NCBI RefSeq assembly: GCF_007988885.1
Contig: NZ_BJUZ01000001.1
Span: 1,116,001-1,180,000 of the forward strand
Reading direction: 5' to 3'
DNA from: Gluconobacter wancherniae NBRC 103581
Lineage (GTDB): Bacteria; Pseudomonadota; Alphaproteobacteria; Acetobacterales; Acetobacteraceae
Length of the DNA: 64,000 nucleotides
Part shown: one piece after another, positions 46,397 through 55,604 of the stretch
Numbering within the stretch: position 1 is the first letter of the stretch
Layout: every line of letters starts with the position of its first letter
The notes under the pieces: generated by a model
Databases searched by the model: none
Told to the model about the DNA's origin: nothing
The model's input: the letters and a program-made list of their open reading frames with translations, nothing else
Position numbers and translations under genes: made by a program

Positions 46397-46441
46397 TTGA
46401 CATGGTAGGGGTCACAGGTTCAATCCCTGTTGCGCCCACCA
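46397..46441. repeat. attR: exact copy of the tRNA-Val 3' end
   Basis: These 45 bp are identical to 28821-28865 and lack the 5' half of a tRNA, so no functional tRNA is made here. They mark the right end of the element. Confidence 0.9.
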
Positions 46442-46741
46442 TTCGGTCCGGAGAAAAATTCCTTAAAATCAAAATTTTAGATACGTCTTTTTAAGAAAGA
46501 TCTTTTTCTCATAACCAGAAGATTGTTCATAATTCACGCTCAATCTTTAATGCACTGGCCTCAGTGGCCCGGATAAATCTTTTTTCAAGCCTCCTGAATT
46601 TAAGCCTCACCTAAACTCTGTATGAGCTTCCATAGAGGCGAACATGCCAGATCCAAAACCCTACTGGTTTTGGTTGCTTCTGTGTGATTCCATCTCTCAC
46701 CTTGTAATGAGGGAATGGTATGAAGCGGCAAGGTTTCGTTG

Positions 46742-46918
46742 ATGTTAAAAAACGACTTTTCTGATCGATAGAGCTTGGCGACCAACTCGAAGCCTTTTCT
46801 CAGGGTGCGGTTTTCTAAATCTTCCGCCCCGATCTGGAAAAGGCACTTGCCTATTCAGGCGGCAACACGATGGAAGCACAGGCTCCACTGAAGACGCAGC
46901 AGCTGTTGTCAGTCTGAT
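46742..46918 (+). pseudogene. IS5-family transposase remnant
   Basis: Translating across one shift and one stop gives LGDQLEAFSQGAVF, a stop, then IFRPDLEKALAYSGGN, closely like the N-terminal LGDPLExxxxxxDFEIFRPDLExAL of IS5/IS1031-type transposases. The reading breaks off after about 60 codons, and no catalytic DDE part follows. A probable start is MLKNDFSDR at 46742. It lies 300 nt outside attR. Confidence 0.6.
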
Positions 46919-47080
46919 ATGACAGGTGGAATCAGGGCGAATTTTCGCACCCTGAGAGCTTCCAAAAAAAATATCAGGAAACTTTATCGACCGCGCAAGA
47001 ATCGCCTGAGACTTGCGCCATACATTTTTTAGGTTCAAATTTACATTTACGGAGATACATAAATTTAGAAAGTTAATGAG

Positions 47081-47263
47081 ATGAACAAGAAACGCCTGAT
47101 ATGGATTGTTCTTTCCGGCGCGTTGATGACGCTTTTCTTTCTGACAGCCTGCATGACCACGACGATGGATGCAGCAGGTCACGTCCATGCAAACATCTTT
47201 TGGATGGCCGGATTTGTTATTTTCTCACTGGTGCATATCTACTGCACATGCATGTCTCGATAA
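47081..47263 (+). CDS. Small membrane protein
   Basis: A 60-residue protein with two hydrophobic stretches (IWIVLSGALMTLFFLTACM and NIFWMAGFVIFSLVHIYCTC). The LTAC segment could be a lipobox. It has no recognisable family. A GAG-rich stretch 5-8 nt before the ATG could serve as ribosome-binding site. It could be a real small protein or a chance frame. Confidence 0.35.
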   Translation: MNKKRLIWIVLSGALMTLFFLTACMTTTMDAAGHVHANIFWMAGFVIFSLVHIYCTCMSR

Positions 47264-47396
47264 CGTTGAGCCCTATGCATGGCTTTATCACGTACGGCCT
47301 CTGAATGAAGGCAACCACCTATCTAAGCGCACTTAATGAGGAACTGTGTCAGAAGAATTGTTATGAAAAATCATTAATAATGGATACGAAAAAAAA

Positions 47397-47424
47397 TCCA
47401 TGCATCAAAACGATGATGCATGGA
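47397..47424 (-). terminator. Rho-independent terminator of the acidic-protein gene
   Basis: Eleven-bp arms TCCATGCATCA and TGATGCATGGA around a 6-nt loop, followed on the minus strand by eight T. It lies 20 nt after the stop of the leftward acidic-protein gene. Confidence 0.8.
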
Positions 47425-47443
47425 GAAAAGAATAAATTACAAA

Positions 47444-47698
47444 TTATTCTTTATCTTCTTCCTCAACGTCTTCGAAATCTTCATCTTCTTCGTCATCATA
47501 GATAACTTCTTCAACGACGATCAGAAGGGTGTCATCACTGCGCAGCCCCTCGGCGGTCGCCTGCGCATCTTTTTCGTGCTCGTAGAGTTCTGCGTCACCA
47601 GGATCAGCAACCCACTCTTCGGTCACATTCCAAAATTCGTCTTCGCCATTCTCTAGCTCACGACGGATCAGATAGCCTGCGATTTCTTCGTCTGTCAT
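47444..47698 (-). CDS. Small acidic protein of unknown function
   Basis: An 84-residue protein with a strongly acidic C-terminal tail (YDDEEDEDFEDVEEEDKE) and a short N-terminal domain MTDEEIAGYLIRRELENGED. I do not recognise a family. The ATG at 47698 is preferred because AAGGAG is seven bases before it; an ATG six bases earlier is too close to the site. A clear terminator follows. The charge suggests a protein that binds basic partners or metal ions. Confidence 0.6.
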   Translation of the reverse strand: MTDEEIAGYLIRRELENGEDEFWNVTEEWVADPGDAELYEHEKDAQATAEGLRSDDTLLIVVEEVIYDDEEDEDFEDVEEEDKE

Positions 47699-47755
47699 GG
47701 TCATACTCCTTCTGCACGGAGGTGATGCGCATTTGGAGGGCGTGTCAATCGCGAT

Positions 47756-48031
47756 CTATCGGTCCGAGTGCCCAAGATCGCGCTCCGGTTCGATAATATC
47801 CCGAACACGCTGCTTCAGTTCCTTGGCACCGGGAAAACCACCATCCGCTTTACGCTCCCAGATCAAAGTATCATTAACGTGGATTTCAAAGCATCCACCT
47901 GTATCCGGAACGAGTGCAACCTCTCCAAGAGACTGACCAAAAGTCGAGAGTAGTTCCTGAGCCAGCCAGGCGGAACGCAAAAGCCAGTTGCACTGGGTGC
48001 AATACCGTATGGAGATGCGGGGAAAATTCAT
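47756..48031 (-). CDS. SelT/SelW/SelH-like Rdx family protein
   Basis: A 91-residue thioredoxin-like protein. ISIRYCTQCNWLLRSAWLAQELL has the CxxC redox pair of the Rdx family, here with Cys rather than selenocysteine, and DTGGCFEIHVNDTLIWERK is the characteristic second half. KQRVRDIIEPERDLGHSDR ends it, matching the family's exact layout. The start at ATG 48031 (MNFPRIS) removes seven extra residues open upstream. Function in bacteria is unclear, probably redox. Confidence 0.82.
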   Translation of the reverse strand: MNFPRISIRYCTQCNWLLRSAWLAQELLSTFGQSLGEVALVPDTGGCFEIHVNDTLIWERKADGGFPGAKELKQRVRDIIEPERDLGHSDR

Positions 48032-48075
48032 TGTTATAGTGATCTCGCACAAAATATCCGTAAAGAACGTAGCCT

Positions 48076-48321
48076 TTACATGCCCTCAGGCATCAACCCA
48101 GGAGAAATACCGCCAAGCTGGTTTCCACCCGAACCCATCCCCGCACTCATGGACATCTGGCCATGAATCTTGTGAAGATTAGGTGACTGACGCGACGACG
48201 ACTGATCATTATCGACACCCTTCACAGGCCGCAGGAGCGCGGAGCGGCTGTTATCCGCAGGCTGATGGGAACATCCGCCTGCAAAAACAAAGAACGCCGC
48301 AATCATAAAATAACGGTTCAT
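48076..48321 (-). CDS. Small lipoprotein
   Basis: An 81-residue protein with lipoprotein signal MNRYFMIAAFFVFAGGC (cleavage before Cys17). The mature part is Ser-, Met- and Gly-rich, with no recognisable domain. The start at 48321 is preferred since AAGGA lies eight bases upstream and the signal begins there. It is between the Rdx gene and ruvX on the same strand. Confidence 0.55.
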   Translation of the reverse strand: MNRYFMIAAFFVFAGGCSHQPADNSRSALLRPVKGVDNDQSSSRQSPNLHKIHGQMSMSAGMGSGGNQLGGISPGLMPEGM

Positions 48322-48429
48322 GACGGTGGTCCTTTGAAGCTCAAGACTCCTGCACCCTGAACCTTCACATACGAAGAAAACAGACCAACACTGTAAACAT
48401 TCAAGGCACTCTGTAACCAAAGCACTCAA

Positions 48430-48912
48430 TCAGAACTTCGTGGCGCTCTCATTTCTCGTTGCGTCCAGCCAGCCCTGAAGCATGTAAGAGGCGGCCATCT
48501 TGTCCACCACTTCCGCACGGCGACCCCGAGTCATGTCTGCATCCTGAATCAGAAAGCGGTTGACGGCACTGGAGGAGAGGCGCTCGTCCCACATGCACGC
48601 AGGCAGATCGAGACGTTCAGACAACGCTTCCGCCCAGTCCGAAGCTGATCTGGCCGCAGGCCCGAAAGACCCATCCAGCGATAATGGCAACCCCACAACG
48701 AGGCCACCAATCTGCTCACGCCCCATGATGCGCGCGATATCCGCAACATTTTCTCCTAGTTTCCGACGCTTAAGCCCGATCAGCGGCGATGCCAGCATGA
48801 GGGAAACATCAGACAGGGCAACACCGATTGTCTTTGAGCCGGGGTCAATGCCAAGCACGCGATAACCGGACTTGAGAGCATTACGAAGGTCATGTGGATT
48901 GAACAGGGGCAT
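48430..48912 (-). CDS. ruvX: Holliday junction resolvase-like/pre-16S rRNA nuclease
   Basis: A 160-residue YqgF/RuvX protein, an RNase H-fold nuclease that in E. coli helps mature the 5' end of 16S rRNA. Motifs are LGIDPGSKTIGVALSD (first Asp), VGLPLSLDGSFG, MWDERLSSSAVNRFL (Glu) and EVVDKMAASYMLQGWLD (last Asp). Normal length. It is divergent from gatC, with 69 nt between. Confidence 0.93.
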   Translation of the reverse strand: MPLFNPHDLRNALKSGYRVLGIDPGSKTIGVALSDVSLMLASPLIGLKRRKLGENVADIARIMGREQIGGLVVGLPLSLDGSFGPAARSASDWAEALSERLDLPACMWDERLSSSAVNRFLIQDADMTRGRRAEVVDKMAASYMLQGWLDATRNESATKF

Positions 48913-48981
48913 AGCCCGGCGTTATGATCCCACTGAGGGCCGAAAGGCCACCATATATTTGCTCTTTTCTCAGGAATGTTC

Positions 48982-49269
48982 ATGTCGCTCGACGCGAAGA
49001 CGGTCACGCGCATTGCCAGACTGGCCAGAATTGGCCTGGCCCCGGAGGAGGTTAATGCCCTCCGTCAGGATATGGGATCAATCATCGACTGGGTTGAACA
49101 ACTCAACGAGGTCGATGTCACCGATGTCCCGCCGATGATTGGCACCGGACTGGCAAAGCCTCGCCTGCGGGAAGACTGCGTCACAGACGGCAACCGCCGC
49201 GACGATGTCCTCTCCAATGCTCCGGACCGTGAGGGTCCGTTCTACACTGTTCCCAAGGTGGTTGAATAA
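48982..49269 (+). CDS. gatC: Aspartyl/glutamyl-tRNA amidotransferase subunit C
   Basis: The small subunit of GatCAB, which converts Glu-tRNA(Gln) and/or Asp-tRNA(Asn) to the amidated forms. [21 protein letters not shown] and [12 protein letters not shown] are typical. The start at ATG 48982 (MSLDAK) has AGGA seven bases upstream; the ATG at 48976 is only one base from it. It has 95 residues. The stop overlaps gatA as TAATG, so the subunits are coupled. Confidence 0.94.
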   Translation: MSLDAKTVTRIARLARIGLAPEEVNALRQDMGSIIDWVEQLNEVDVTDVPPMIGTGLAKPRLREDCVTDGNRRDDVLSNAPDREGPFYTVPKVVE

Positions 49270-50759
49270 TGTCCGGGATTCACGATTTTACACTTGCTTC
49301 CGCCCGGGACGCCCTTAAAGCGCGCAAGATTTCAGCCGTCGAGCTGACGAATGCATATATTGATGCAATCGAACGCCTTGATGGACGCCTGAACAGCTTC
49401 ATTACCCGCACCCCAGACCTTGCCCGCGAATCTGCCAAAGCTGCTGATGCAGCTCTTGCAAAGGGTGAGGGGGGAAAGCTGTGTGGTATTCCACTCGGTA
49501 TCAAAGACCTGTTCTGCACCAGGGGTGTCCGTACAACGGCTGCCAGCAAGATTATCGGAAATTTCGTCCCTCCATATGAAAGCACGGTGACCTCGAACCT
49601 GCTCCGTGATGGTGCGGTTTTCCTCGGCAAACTGAACCTTGATGAATTTGCAATGGGTTCGGCCAACCTGACATCGGCTTTCGGCCCAGTCGAAAACCCA
49701 TGGAAGCGTAAGGGCTCTGACGCCAAGCTTGTTCCCGGAGGCTCTTCCGGGGGATCTGCGGCGGCAGTAGCGGCTGGACTTGTTCTGGGAGCGACCGGTA
49801 CGGACACTGGCGGCTCCATTCGTCAGCCTGCTGCTTTCACGGGCATTGCTGGCGTGAAACCGACCTATGGCCGCTGCTCTCGCTTCGGAACAATTGCTTT
49901 CGCAAGCTCCCTTGATCAGGCTGGCCCCATGGCCCGAAACCTTCGGGACTGCGCGATCATGCTGGAATCCATGGCAGGATTCGATGCGCGTGATTCAACA
50001 AGCGTCGATACACCCGTACCCAATTACGAAGCTGCCTTGAGCCGCGGCGTGAAGGGCCTTCGGGTTGGTATTCCGCGTGAATATCATGCTGATGGCATGC
50101 CTGCAGAAATCGAAGCACTCTGGCAGCAGGGCATTGACTGGCTGCGCGCAGCAGGGGCGGAGATTGTCGATATTTCCCTGCCACATACCAAATATGGTCT
50201 GCCAACTTACTACATTGCAGCTCTCGCAGAGGCCTCTTCCAACCTTGCGCGTTATGATGGCGTACGCTTTGGCGAACGCGTCAATCACGGTGGATCGCTG
50301 GACGAGTTGTACGAAGCCACACGCGCTGCAGGCTTTGGCGACGAAGTGAAGCGCCGGATCCTGATTGGCACGCATGTCCTCTCATCCGGATATTATGACG
50401 CCTATTATCTGCGCGCGCAGAAAGTCCGCACATTGATCCAGCGCGATTTCCTGAATGCCTACGAGAACGTAGACGTTATCCTGACACCAACGGCCCCATC
50501 AGGTGCTTTTGCTCAGGACGAAAAGCCTACAGATCCCGTGCAGATGTACCTCAACGACATCTTTACAGTTCCCGCAAGCATGGCTGGCGTACCGGCACTT
50601 TCAGTTCCGGCAGGGCTGGACGCACATGGCGTACCTCTTGGCCTGCAACTGATCGGCAAGTTCTTTGACGAAGAGACGCTTCTCGCAGCCGGTCACGTGA
50701 TTGAGCAGGCAGCATCCTTCAACCATAGACCTACGATCCACGCAGGAGTGTCGGCATGA
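49269..50759 (+). CDS. gatA: Aspartyl/glutamyl-tRNA amidotransferase subunit A
   Basis: The amidase subunit that frees ammonia from glutamine. The Ser-cisSer-Lys triad is visible: Lys in [15 protein letters not shown], and the two serines in [15 protein letters not shown] with [13 protein letters not shown]. It has 496 residues, normal for GatA. It is coupled to gatC (TAATG) and to gatB (ATGA). Confidence 0.97.
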   Translation: MSGIHDFTLASARDALKARKISAVELTNAYIDAIERLDGRLNSFITRTPDLARESAKAADAALAKGEGGKLCGIPLGIKDLFCTRGVRTTAASKIIGNFVPPYESTVTSNLLRDGAVFLGKLNLDEFAMGSANLTSAFGPVENPWKRKGSDAKLVPGGSSGGSAAAVAAGLVLGATGTDTGGSIRQPAAFTGIAGVKPTYGRCSRFGTIAFASSLDQAGPMARNLRDCAIMLESMAGFDARDSTSVDTPVPNYEAALSRGVKGLRVGIPREYHADGMPAEIEALWQQGIDWLRAAGAEIVDISLPHTKYGLPTYYIAALAEASSNLARYDGVRFGERVNHGGSLDELYEATRAAGFGDEVKRRILIGTHVLSSGYYDAYYLRAQKVRTLIQRDFLNAYENVDVILTPTAPSGAFAQDEKPTDPVQMYLNDIFTVPASMAGVPALSVPAGLDAHGVPLGLQLIGKFFDEETLLAAGHVIEQAASFNHRPTIHAGVSA

Positions 50760-52213
50760 GCTATCGTATCACCGGCAACACTGGCGAGTGGGAAATCGTT
50801 GTTGGGCTTGAAGTCCACGCACAGGTCGTCAGCAAGGCTAAGCTGTTTTCCGGAGCATCCGCAGAGTATGGCGGTGAACCGAACACGCATGTCAGTACGA
50901 TTGATGCGGGCTTCCCGGGCATGCTTCCGGTTCTAAATCAGGAATGCGTGGCACAGGCAGTGCGCACAGGTCTCGGCCTGAACGCACAGATCAACCTGTT
51001 CAGCCGTTTTGATCGTAAGAACTATTTTTATGCTGATCTGCCTACAGGCTATCAGATCAGCCAGTTCGCGCACCCTATTGTCGGCACTGGCAAGGTTATC
51101 GTTGATCTGGCCGACGGCAGCACCCGTGAAATCGGAGTGACACGCCTCCACCTTGAGCAGGATGCCGGAAAGTCGATCCACGATCAGGACCCTACACGCT
51201 CGTTCATTGACCTGAACCGTGCCGGTGTCTGCCTGATGGAGATCGTCAGCGAACCAGATATTCGATCACCGGAAGAAGCGGGCGCTTATGTGCGCAAGCT
51301 GCGCCAAATCCTACGCTATCTCGGGACATGTGACGGCAACATGGAAGAAGGTTCCATGCGTGCAGACGTCAACGTATCCGTCCGCAAACCGGGAGAAGAT
51401 GGGTTCCGTACACGCTGCGAAATCAAGAACGTCAACTCGATCCGCTACGTGATGCAATGCATTGAGGTCGAGGCACAGCGTCAGGTTCAGATCTGGGAAG
51501 AGGGGGGCGAGGTCGATCAGGAAACACGCCTGTTTGATCACGTACGCAGCGAGACGCGCTCTCTCCGTAGCAAGGAAGACGCTCATGACTACCGCTATTT
51601 CCCTGACCCTGATCTACTACCACTGATCATTGAGCAGTCATGGGTCGATGAACTCAAAGCCGCACTTCCAGAACTACCGGAAGACAAACGTGATCGCCTT
51701 GAGCGTGAGTATGGCGTCACCCGCTACGAATCTGGCGTTCTGGTGGCCGAGCAGGCGATTGCGGATTTCTATGAAACAGTTGCCAAGGGTGCAGATGCCC
51801 GCCTGGCAACGAACTGGATGCTGGGTGACTTCTTCGCCGCCCTCAACCGTACGGGTCGTTCTATTGAAGACAGCCCGGTAAGTGCATCCTCTCTCCGTGA
51901 GCTTCTGGCACTGATCTCCGATTCCACGATCAACGGAAAGATCGCGAAGGAAGTTCTGGAAGATATGGTCGAAACTGGCGATTCGGCAGCGGCAATCGTG
52001 GAGCGCAAAGGGCTGCGCCAGGTTACAGACACTGGAGCCATCGAAACTGCGATCCGCGAGATCCTTGCGAACAACGCGGATAAAGTTTCGGAATTCAAAT
52101 CCGGAAAAGACAAGCTCTTTGGCTTCTTCGTGGGACAGACGATGAAGGCCATGAAGGGTAAGGGCAATCCGGCGCTCGTCAATGAAATGCTCAAAAAGCT
52201 GCTTGCTGAGTAA
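50756..52213 (+). CDS. gatB: Aspartyl/glutamyl-tRNA amidotransferase subunit B
   Basis: The kinase/tRNA-binding subunit that activates the misacylated aminoacyl-tRNA and channels ammonia from Gat[21 protein letters not shown], the Mg-binding [29 protein letters not shown] and the [12 protein letters not shown] segment are family hallmarks, with a C-terminal YqeY-like tail domain ending in [14 protein letters not shown]. It has 485 residues. It ends the gatCAB operon. Confidence 0.97.
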   Translation: MSYRITGNTGEWEIVVGLEVHAQVVSKAKLFSGASAEYGGEPNTHVSTIDAGFPGMLPVLNQECVAQAVRTGLGLNAQINLFSRFDRKNYFYADLPTGYQISQFAHPIVGTGKVIVDLADGSTREIGVTRLHLEQDAGKSIHDQDPTRSFIDLNRAGVCLMEIVSEPDIRSPEEAGAYVRKLRQILRYLGTCDGNMEEGSMRADVNVSVRKPGEDGFRTRCEIKNVNSIRYVMQCIEVEAQRQVQIWEEGGEVDQETRLFDHVRSETRSLRSKEDAHDYRYFPDPDLLPLIIEQSWVDELKAALPELPEDKRDRLEREYGVTRYESGVLVAEQAIADFYETVAKGADARLATNWMLGDFFAALNRTGRSIEDSPVSASSLRELLALISDSTINGKIAKEVLEDMVETGDSAAAIVERKGLRQVTDTGAIETAIREILANNADKVSEFKSGKDKLFGFFVGQTMKAMKGKGNPALVNEMLKKLLAE

Positions 52214-52228
52214 GATAGACTAAAAAAA

Positions 52229-52275
52229 TGCGCTTAGGGGGTTTGACCAACGCACGGTTCCCCCCTAAGAACGCT
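52229..52275 (+). terminator. Hairpin after gatB
   Basis: Arms TTAGGGGG and CCCCCTAA, with flanking GCG/CGC, enclose about 20 nt, 15-20 nt after the gatB stop. There is no U-tract. It may end the gatCAB transcript before the tRNA. Confidence 0.45.
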
Positions 52276-52308
52276 CCTGCAAACGCCGTGTAAACTGCGT
52301 TAAAATGC

Positions 52309-52401
52309 GGAGGGGTGGCCGAGAGGCTGAAGGCGGCGGTTTGCTAAACCGTTATAGGGGGTTGACCCCTATCGTGGGTTCGAATCCCATCCCCTCCGCC
52401 A
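52309..52401 (+). tRNA. tRNA-Ser (GCT)
   Basis: A 93-nt class II tRNA with CCA. Acceptor GGAGGGG pairs with CCCCTCC, the anticodon loop is TTGCTAA (anticodon GCT), the long variable arm is TTATAGGGGGTTGACCCCTA, and the T-arm is GTGGGTTCGAATCCCAT. Confidence 0.95.
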
Positions 52402-53036
52402 GCACGCATTAAAAATAATCTATTGATGCAACGGCATCGCCGTTAATGTCTTTGCTGCACTGCGTGCTTTTGTCAGTTATGAAACTGGCGTGATAACTTC
52501 GATAAATAATTAAAGACCACAGCCTTTACCCGCAAAACAAACACTTATGACAATTCTAGTCACTGAGTGAAATTTGTTAAGTTTATTCAATGCGTAATAC
52601 AAATTTGGAAAGTAATTATATTAAAATAAAGCCGGAAATACTACCACTCGACGAACCTGAGACGTCAGAGTAGATTTGGGGAATTGTCGGCCCCTGACCG
52701 ACAAACTTTACCAAAAAAATATCAAATAAATCGACACCATGGAAATATTCTCTACATCACTCTAATAACGATATATGTATTAATCTTTTTTATATAACCA
52801 TTCTAATGTTAATTAGATAAATTTTTATGTTATTATTCATTTTATCAGATATTTTTAAAATAAAAATCTCAAATCTCCTGAAATAGGTTTGAATTTCTAT
52901 AGAAGCCCCCTTAAGAAGCCTCACCGAAATTACCGATGCCTCACTCAAATTTATGCACTTTCTCTTCGTCCAGAGGCTTCCAACGGTAATCCTTTAGCAA
53001 GCTTCTTCTCTCCTCCCATCAGAGTCCCAGCGTCTT
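52402..53036. other. 635-nt AT-rich gene-free stretch
   Basis: It is markedly AT-rich between about 52500 and 52890. A 7-bp hairpin TTGTCGG/CCGACAA lies at 52684-52704. No coding frame, tRNA or repeat that I can support. Confidence 0.55.
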
Positions 53037-54002
53037 ATGGACACAAAAACCCTCTTCTCCGGAATGGCCTTGGCTTTCGGAGCTTATGCAGCGTTCGCGA
53101 TCAGCGATGCCTTTTCCAAATTGCTCGACGGAAGTCTTGATCCTTTTGAGGTAGCATTTTTCGGAGGAGTTTTCGGTTGCCTCATTCTTCCCTTCATTCG
53201 CAAGCGGCATGAATCCTACTTGGACATCGTTCGTCCAAAATTTCGTGGAATGTGGCTATTGCGGGCCATGTGCGTCTTTGTCGCAACGGCCGCGAGTGTT
53301 GAAGCATTCATGTTGCTCTCGATGCCCGAAGCATTGTCGATAACATTTCTCATGCCGCTCTTCGTCACGATCCTTTCGGTCATCCTCCTCAAGGAAAAAG
53401 TAACAATCTGGGCCTGGCTAGCTGTGGCTCTTGGCTTTGCGGGCGTCCTCATTGTTTTGAGACCCGGAATGCGACCGCTCAATCTTGGCCATCTATGCGC
53501 ATTTCTGGCGGCCTGTGCGAATGCGGGTAGTGTGATTGCCTATCGCCTCGCCAGTAAGGAAACCGTGAGATTATCGCTGTTCGGTTCAAGCCTGATGGGT
53601 GTGCTGGTGGGGAACGGGCTACTAATGATAGCTCACGCCAAATGGCCCGCTCATCCAAAAATCTGGATTTTCCTGTTTGGATATGGATTTCTGACCGCTC
53701 TTGGCCAGCTCTGCATGATGCTCGCAACAGCACGGGCTCCAGCAAACCGCGTAGCATTGCCGCAATATAGTCAGATGGCATGGGGCGTAGCGTTGAGCTA
53801 CCTAGTGTTCAAACAGCCAATCGATCGATGGACTTTCATTGGCATCGCAGTTTTGACGGCATCAGGCCTGCTTAACTGGATCCGCCAGCGCATACGCTAC
53901 GAAAAAATGGCCATGAAAGAGCGTCTTGAACGTCGAAAAGCGCGGAAGATCGCCCATCGAATTCTCAAGGGGACAAAGAAGAGCGCCTTATCCATGCGAT
54001 AG
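53037..54002 (+). CDS. EamA/DMT-superfamily transporter
   Basis: A 321-residue inner-membrane protein with ten hydrophobic segments in the duplicated EamA layout. ALAFGAYAAFAISDAFSKL begins the first half with a negatively charged helix end, and CAFLAACANAGSVIAYRLA the second. SMPEALSITFLMPLFVTILS is typical of helix 4. The C-terminal 35 residues are strongly basic (RLERRKARKIAHRIL). The substrate is unknown; relatives export amino acids or metabolites. It is preceded by a long AT-rich region. Confidence 0.85.
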   Translation: MDTKTLFSGMALAFGAYAAFAISDAFSKLLDGSLDPFEVAFFGGVFGCLILPFIRKRHESYLDIVRPKFRGMWLLRAMCVFVATAASVEAFMLLSMPEALSITFLMPLFVTILSVILLKEKVTIWAWLAVALGFAGVLIVLRPGMRPLNLGHLCAFLAACANAGSVIAYRLASKETVRLSLFGSSLMGVLVGNGLLMIAHAKWPAHPKIWIFLFGYGFLTALGQLCMMLATARAPANRVALPQYSQMAWGVALSYLVFKQPIDRWTFIGIAVLTASGLLNWIRQRIRYEKMAMKERLERRKARKIAHRILKGTKKSALSMR

Positions 54003-54200
54003 GACCGTCTTTATTTCATCACACTGATGGCCTGACAAGGCACTCAGTCCACTCAAGGTCGCTTGGATTGGTGTTAGCGACCTTGAAGAGCGCTCAGCCC
54101 CTGATAAAGATGTAAGCACCAATGTAGAGAACACCATGAACAGCGCCCGTACCTTGAAACGCTGAGCGTTTTCGCGTTGACGCAGTATGGCATCCTCCAT
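53988..54200 (-). CDS. Possible small membrane-anchored protein
   Basis: A frame of 70 codons from ATG 54200, with MEDAILRQRENAQRFKVRAL followed by one hydrophobic stretch, FMVFSTLVLTSLSG, and a soluble tail. GGAAAG lies nine bases upstream. It overlaps the last 15 nt of the DMT transporter gene on the other strand. It contains the inverted repeat AAGGTCGC/GCGACCTT (about 54055-54085), which could instead be the transporter terminator. Weak call. Confidence 0.25.
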   Translation of the reverse strand: MEDAILRQRENAQRFKVRALFMVFSTLVLTSLSGAERSSRSLTPIQATLSGLSALSGHQCDEIKTVLSHG

Positions 54201-54267
54201 AAAAGTCCGCTTTCCATTTTTGCAGAGCCCTTCAAGGCGCAATTTTAGTAAGCGCTGGAGGCGCCTT

Positions 54268-55554
54268 GTGACCATGACAACAACTTTCGCTGATCTTTCT
54301 CTGGCACCCTCGCTTTTACAGGCACTCACTGAAGCGGGTTACGTCCAGCCGACCCCCATTCAGGCTCAATCGATACCTTTCCTGCTTGAAGGCCGCGATC
54401 TTCTGGGAATGGCACAGACCGGGACGGGCAAGACGGCGTCTTTTGCTCTCCCATTGCTACACCGCCTCACTACCACTCCGCGCCCTGCGCCCAAGGGAGG
54501 AGCCCGCGTTCTGGTTCTGGCACCGACACGTGAGCTGGTTTCGCAAATTGCAGATGGTTTTCAAAGCTTTGGTCGTCACCTTAACCTCAATGTGACGACT
54601 ATCTTCGGAGGCGTCAGCCAGTTTCATCAGGTCAATGCCCTCAAGGACGGCGTGGATATCCTCGTTGCAGCACCCGGAAGACTTCTCGACCTGATCGAGC
54701 AGGGCCTCTGTGATCTATCGCAGCTTGAAGCCCTTGTTCTTGATGAGGCCGATCAGATGCTCGATATGGGGTTCGCCAAACCCATCGAGCGTATTGTTGC
54801 GACACTCCCGAAAGACCGCCACACAATCCTGTTCTCGGCTACAATGCCGAAATCCATTACAGCTCTGGTCGACAGTCTTCTTCGTGACCCGGCCAAAGTC
54901 GAAATTGCACCACCTTCAAGCACTGTTGACCGGATCGAACAGTCAGTCATGTTCCTGAATGCCGCCGATAAGAAAGCAGCACTTCTGGCGCAGCTGGAAA
55001 CACCGGGCATGGGTCAGGCAGTGGTCTTCACGTTGCAGAAAAATATCGCCAACAAAGTTTGCGCCTTCATTACTGAAGCAGGCATTACAGCCGAGGCTCT
55101 ACACGGCAACAAGTCGCAAGGACAGCGGGAGAGGGCGCTTAATGCGTTTCGCGATGGGACCGTTCAGGTGCTTGTCGCAACGGATATCGCAGCACGTGGC
55201 ATTGACGTGGACACCGTCACCCATGTCTTCAACCACGATCTTCCAAGCCTTCCTGAAAGTTATGTCCACCGCATTGGCCGTACTGGCCGAGCTGGTCGCA
55301 GTGGCTTTGCTGTCACGCTATGCGACGCTGAACAGCGTGCATGGCTGCATGACGTCGAGCGAGAGATCGGCCGTAGCCTGACCGTTCACACAGATCATCA
55401 GTGGCACTCCGAAGACGCTCGTAACTCCACCATGCGCGCCCCGGTTCTGGGGGGCGGCCCAGCTAAAAAGATCAAACCTCAGAAAGTACGCGTGCGCAAA
55501 ATCTGGACTGAGGAGGAAATCTTAGCCGCCAAAGCTGCTGCCAGAGCATCATGA
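54268..55554 (+). CDS. DEAD-box ATP-dependent RNA helicase
   Basis: An RNA helicase with both RecA domains: Q-motif YVQPTPIQAQSIP, Walker A AQTGTGKT, PTRELVSQIA, DEAD, FSATMP, ATDIAARGIDV and HRIGRTGRAGR. A short basic tail (AKKIKPQKVRVRKIW) suits the RhlE group. The start is GTG 54268, six bases after GGAGG, or ATG 54274 (MTTTFADLSL); the frame reaches 54187 without a site. It has about 426-428 residues. It is distinct from the 388-residue helicase at 5.4 kb. A long perfect hairpin follows. Confidence 0.93.
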   Translation: MTMTTTFADLSLAPSLLQALTEAGYVQPTPIQAQSIPFLLEGRDLLGMAQTGTGKTASFALPLLHRLTTTPRPAPKGGARVLVLAPTRELVSQIADGFQSFGRHLNLNVTTIFGGVSQFHQVNALKDGVDILVAAPGRLLDLIEQGLCDLSQLEALVLDEADQMLDMGFAKPIERIVATLPKDRHTILFSATMPKSITALVDSLLRDPAKVEIAPPSSTVDRIEQSVMFLNAADKKAALLAQLETPGMGQAVVFTLQKNIANKVCAFITEAGITAEALHGNKSQGQRERALNAFRDGTVQVLVATDIAARGIDVDTVTHVFNHDLPSLPESYVHRIGRTGRAGRSGFAVTLCDAEQRAWLHDVEREIGRSLTVHTDHQWHSEDARNSTMRAPVLGGGPAKKIKPQKVRVRKIWTEEEILAAKAAARAS

Positions 55555-55604
55555 GACAAGGGGCTGATTAAAAAACTAAGACCTTTATCTCTCGCATTAC
55601 TTTA

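Larger units (their letters stand above)
28866..46441. mobile_element. Integrated element at tRNA-Val, about 17.6 kb
   Basis: It is bounded by the tRNA-Val 3' end and an exact 45-bp copy, with an integrase reading toward the tRNA right beside attL, the classic layout of integrative elements. Cargo and backbone: HTH/excisionase-like gene, trypsin-like protease, P-loop protein, VirB5-like remnant, repeat array, GC-rich hairpin block, two serine recombinases, hsdMSR, an AbrB/Doc locus and a replication-type HTH protein. No complete conjugation or relaxase gene is visible, so it is probably mobilisable at best. Base composition changes sharply inside it, suggesting assembly from several sources. 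Confidence 0.88.
46206..47080. other. Gene-poor stretch around attR and an IS remnant
   Basis: About 875 nt. It holds attR at 46397-46441, AT-rich sequence to 46740 and the degenerate transposase piece at 46742-46918. No intact gene is supported; a minus-strand frame across attR is an artefact of the tRNA fragment. Confidence 0.6.

Noticed and set aside
46284-46472. Minus-strand open frame of 62 codons across attR
   Set aside because: Its N-terminal part is a translation of the tRNA-Val fragment (VGATGIEPVTP-like artefact common in databases); not a gene.
53037-54002. Guanidine or other riboswitch in the long leader of the DMT transporter
   Set aside because: The 635-nt upstream region is AT-rich with only one weak hairpin; no known aptamer pattern seen.
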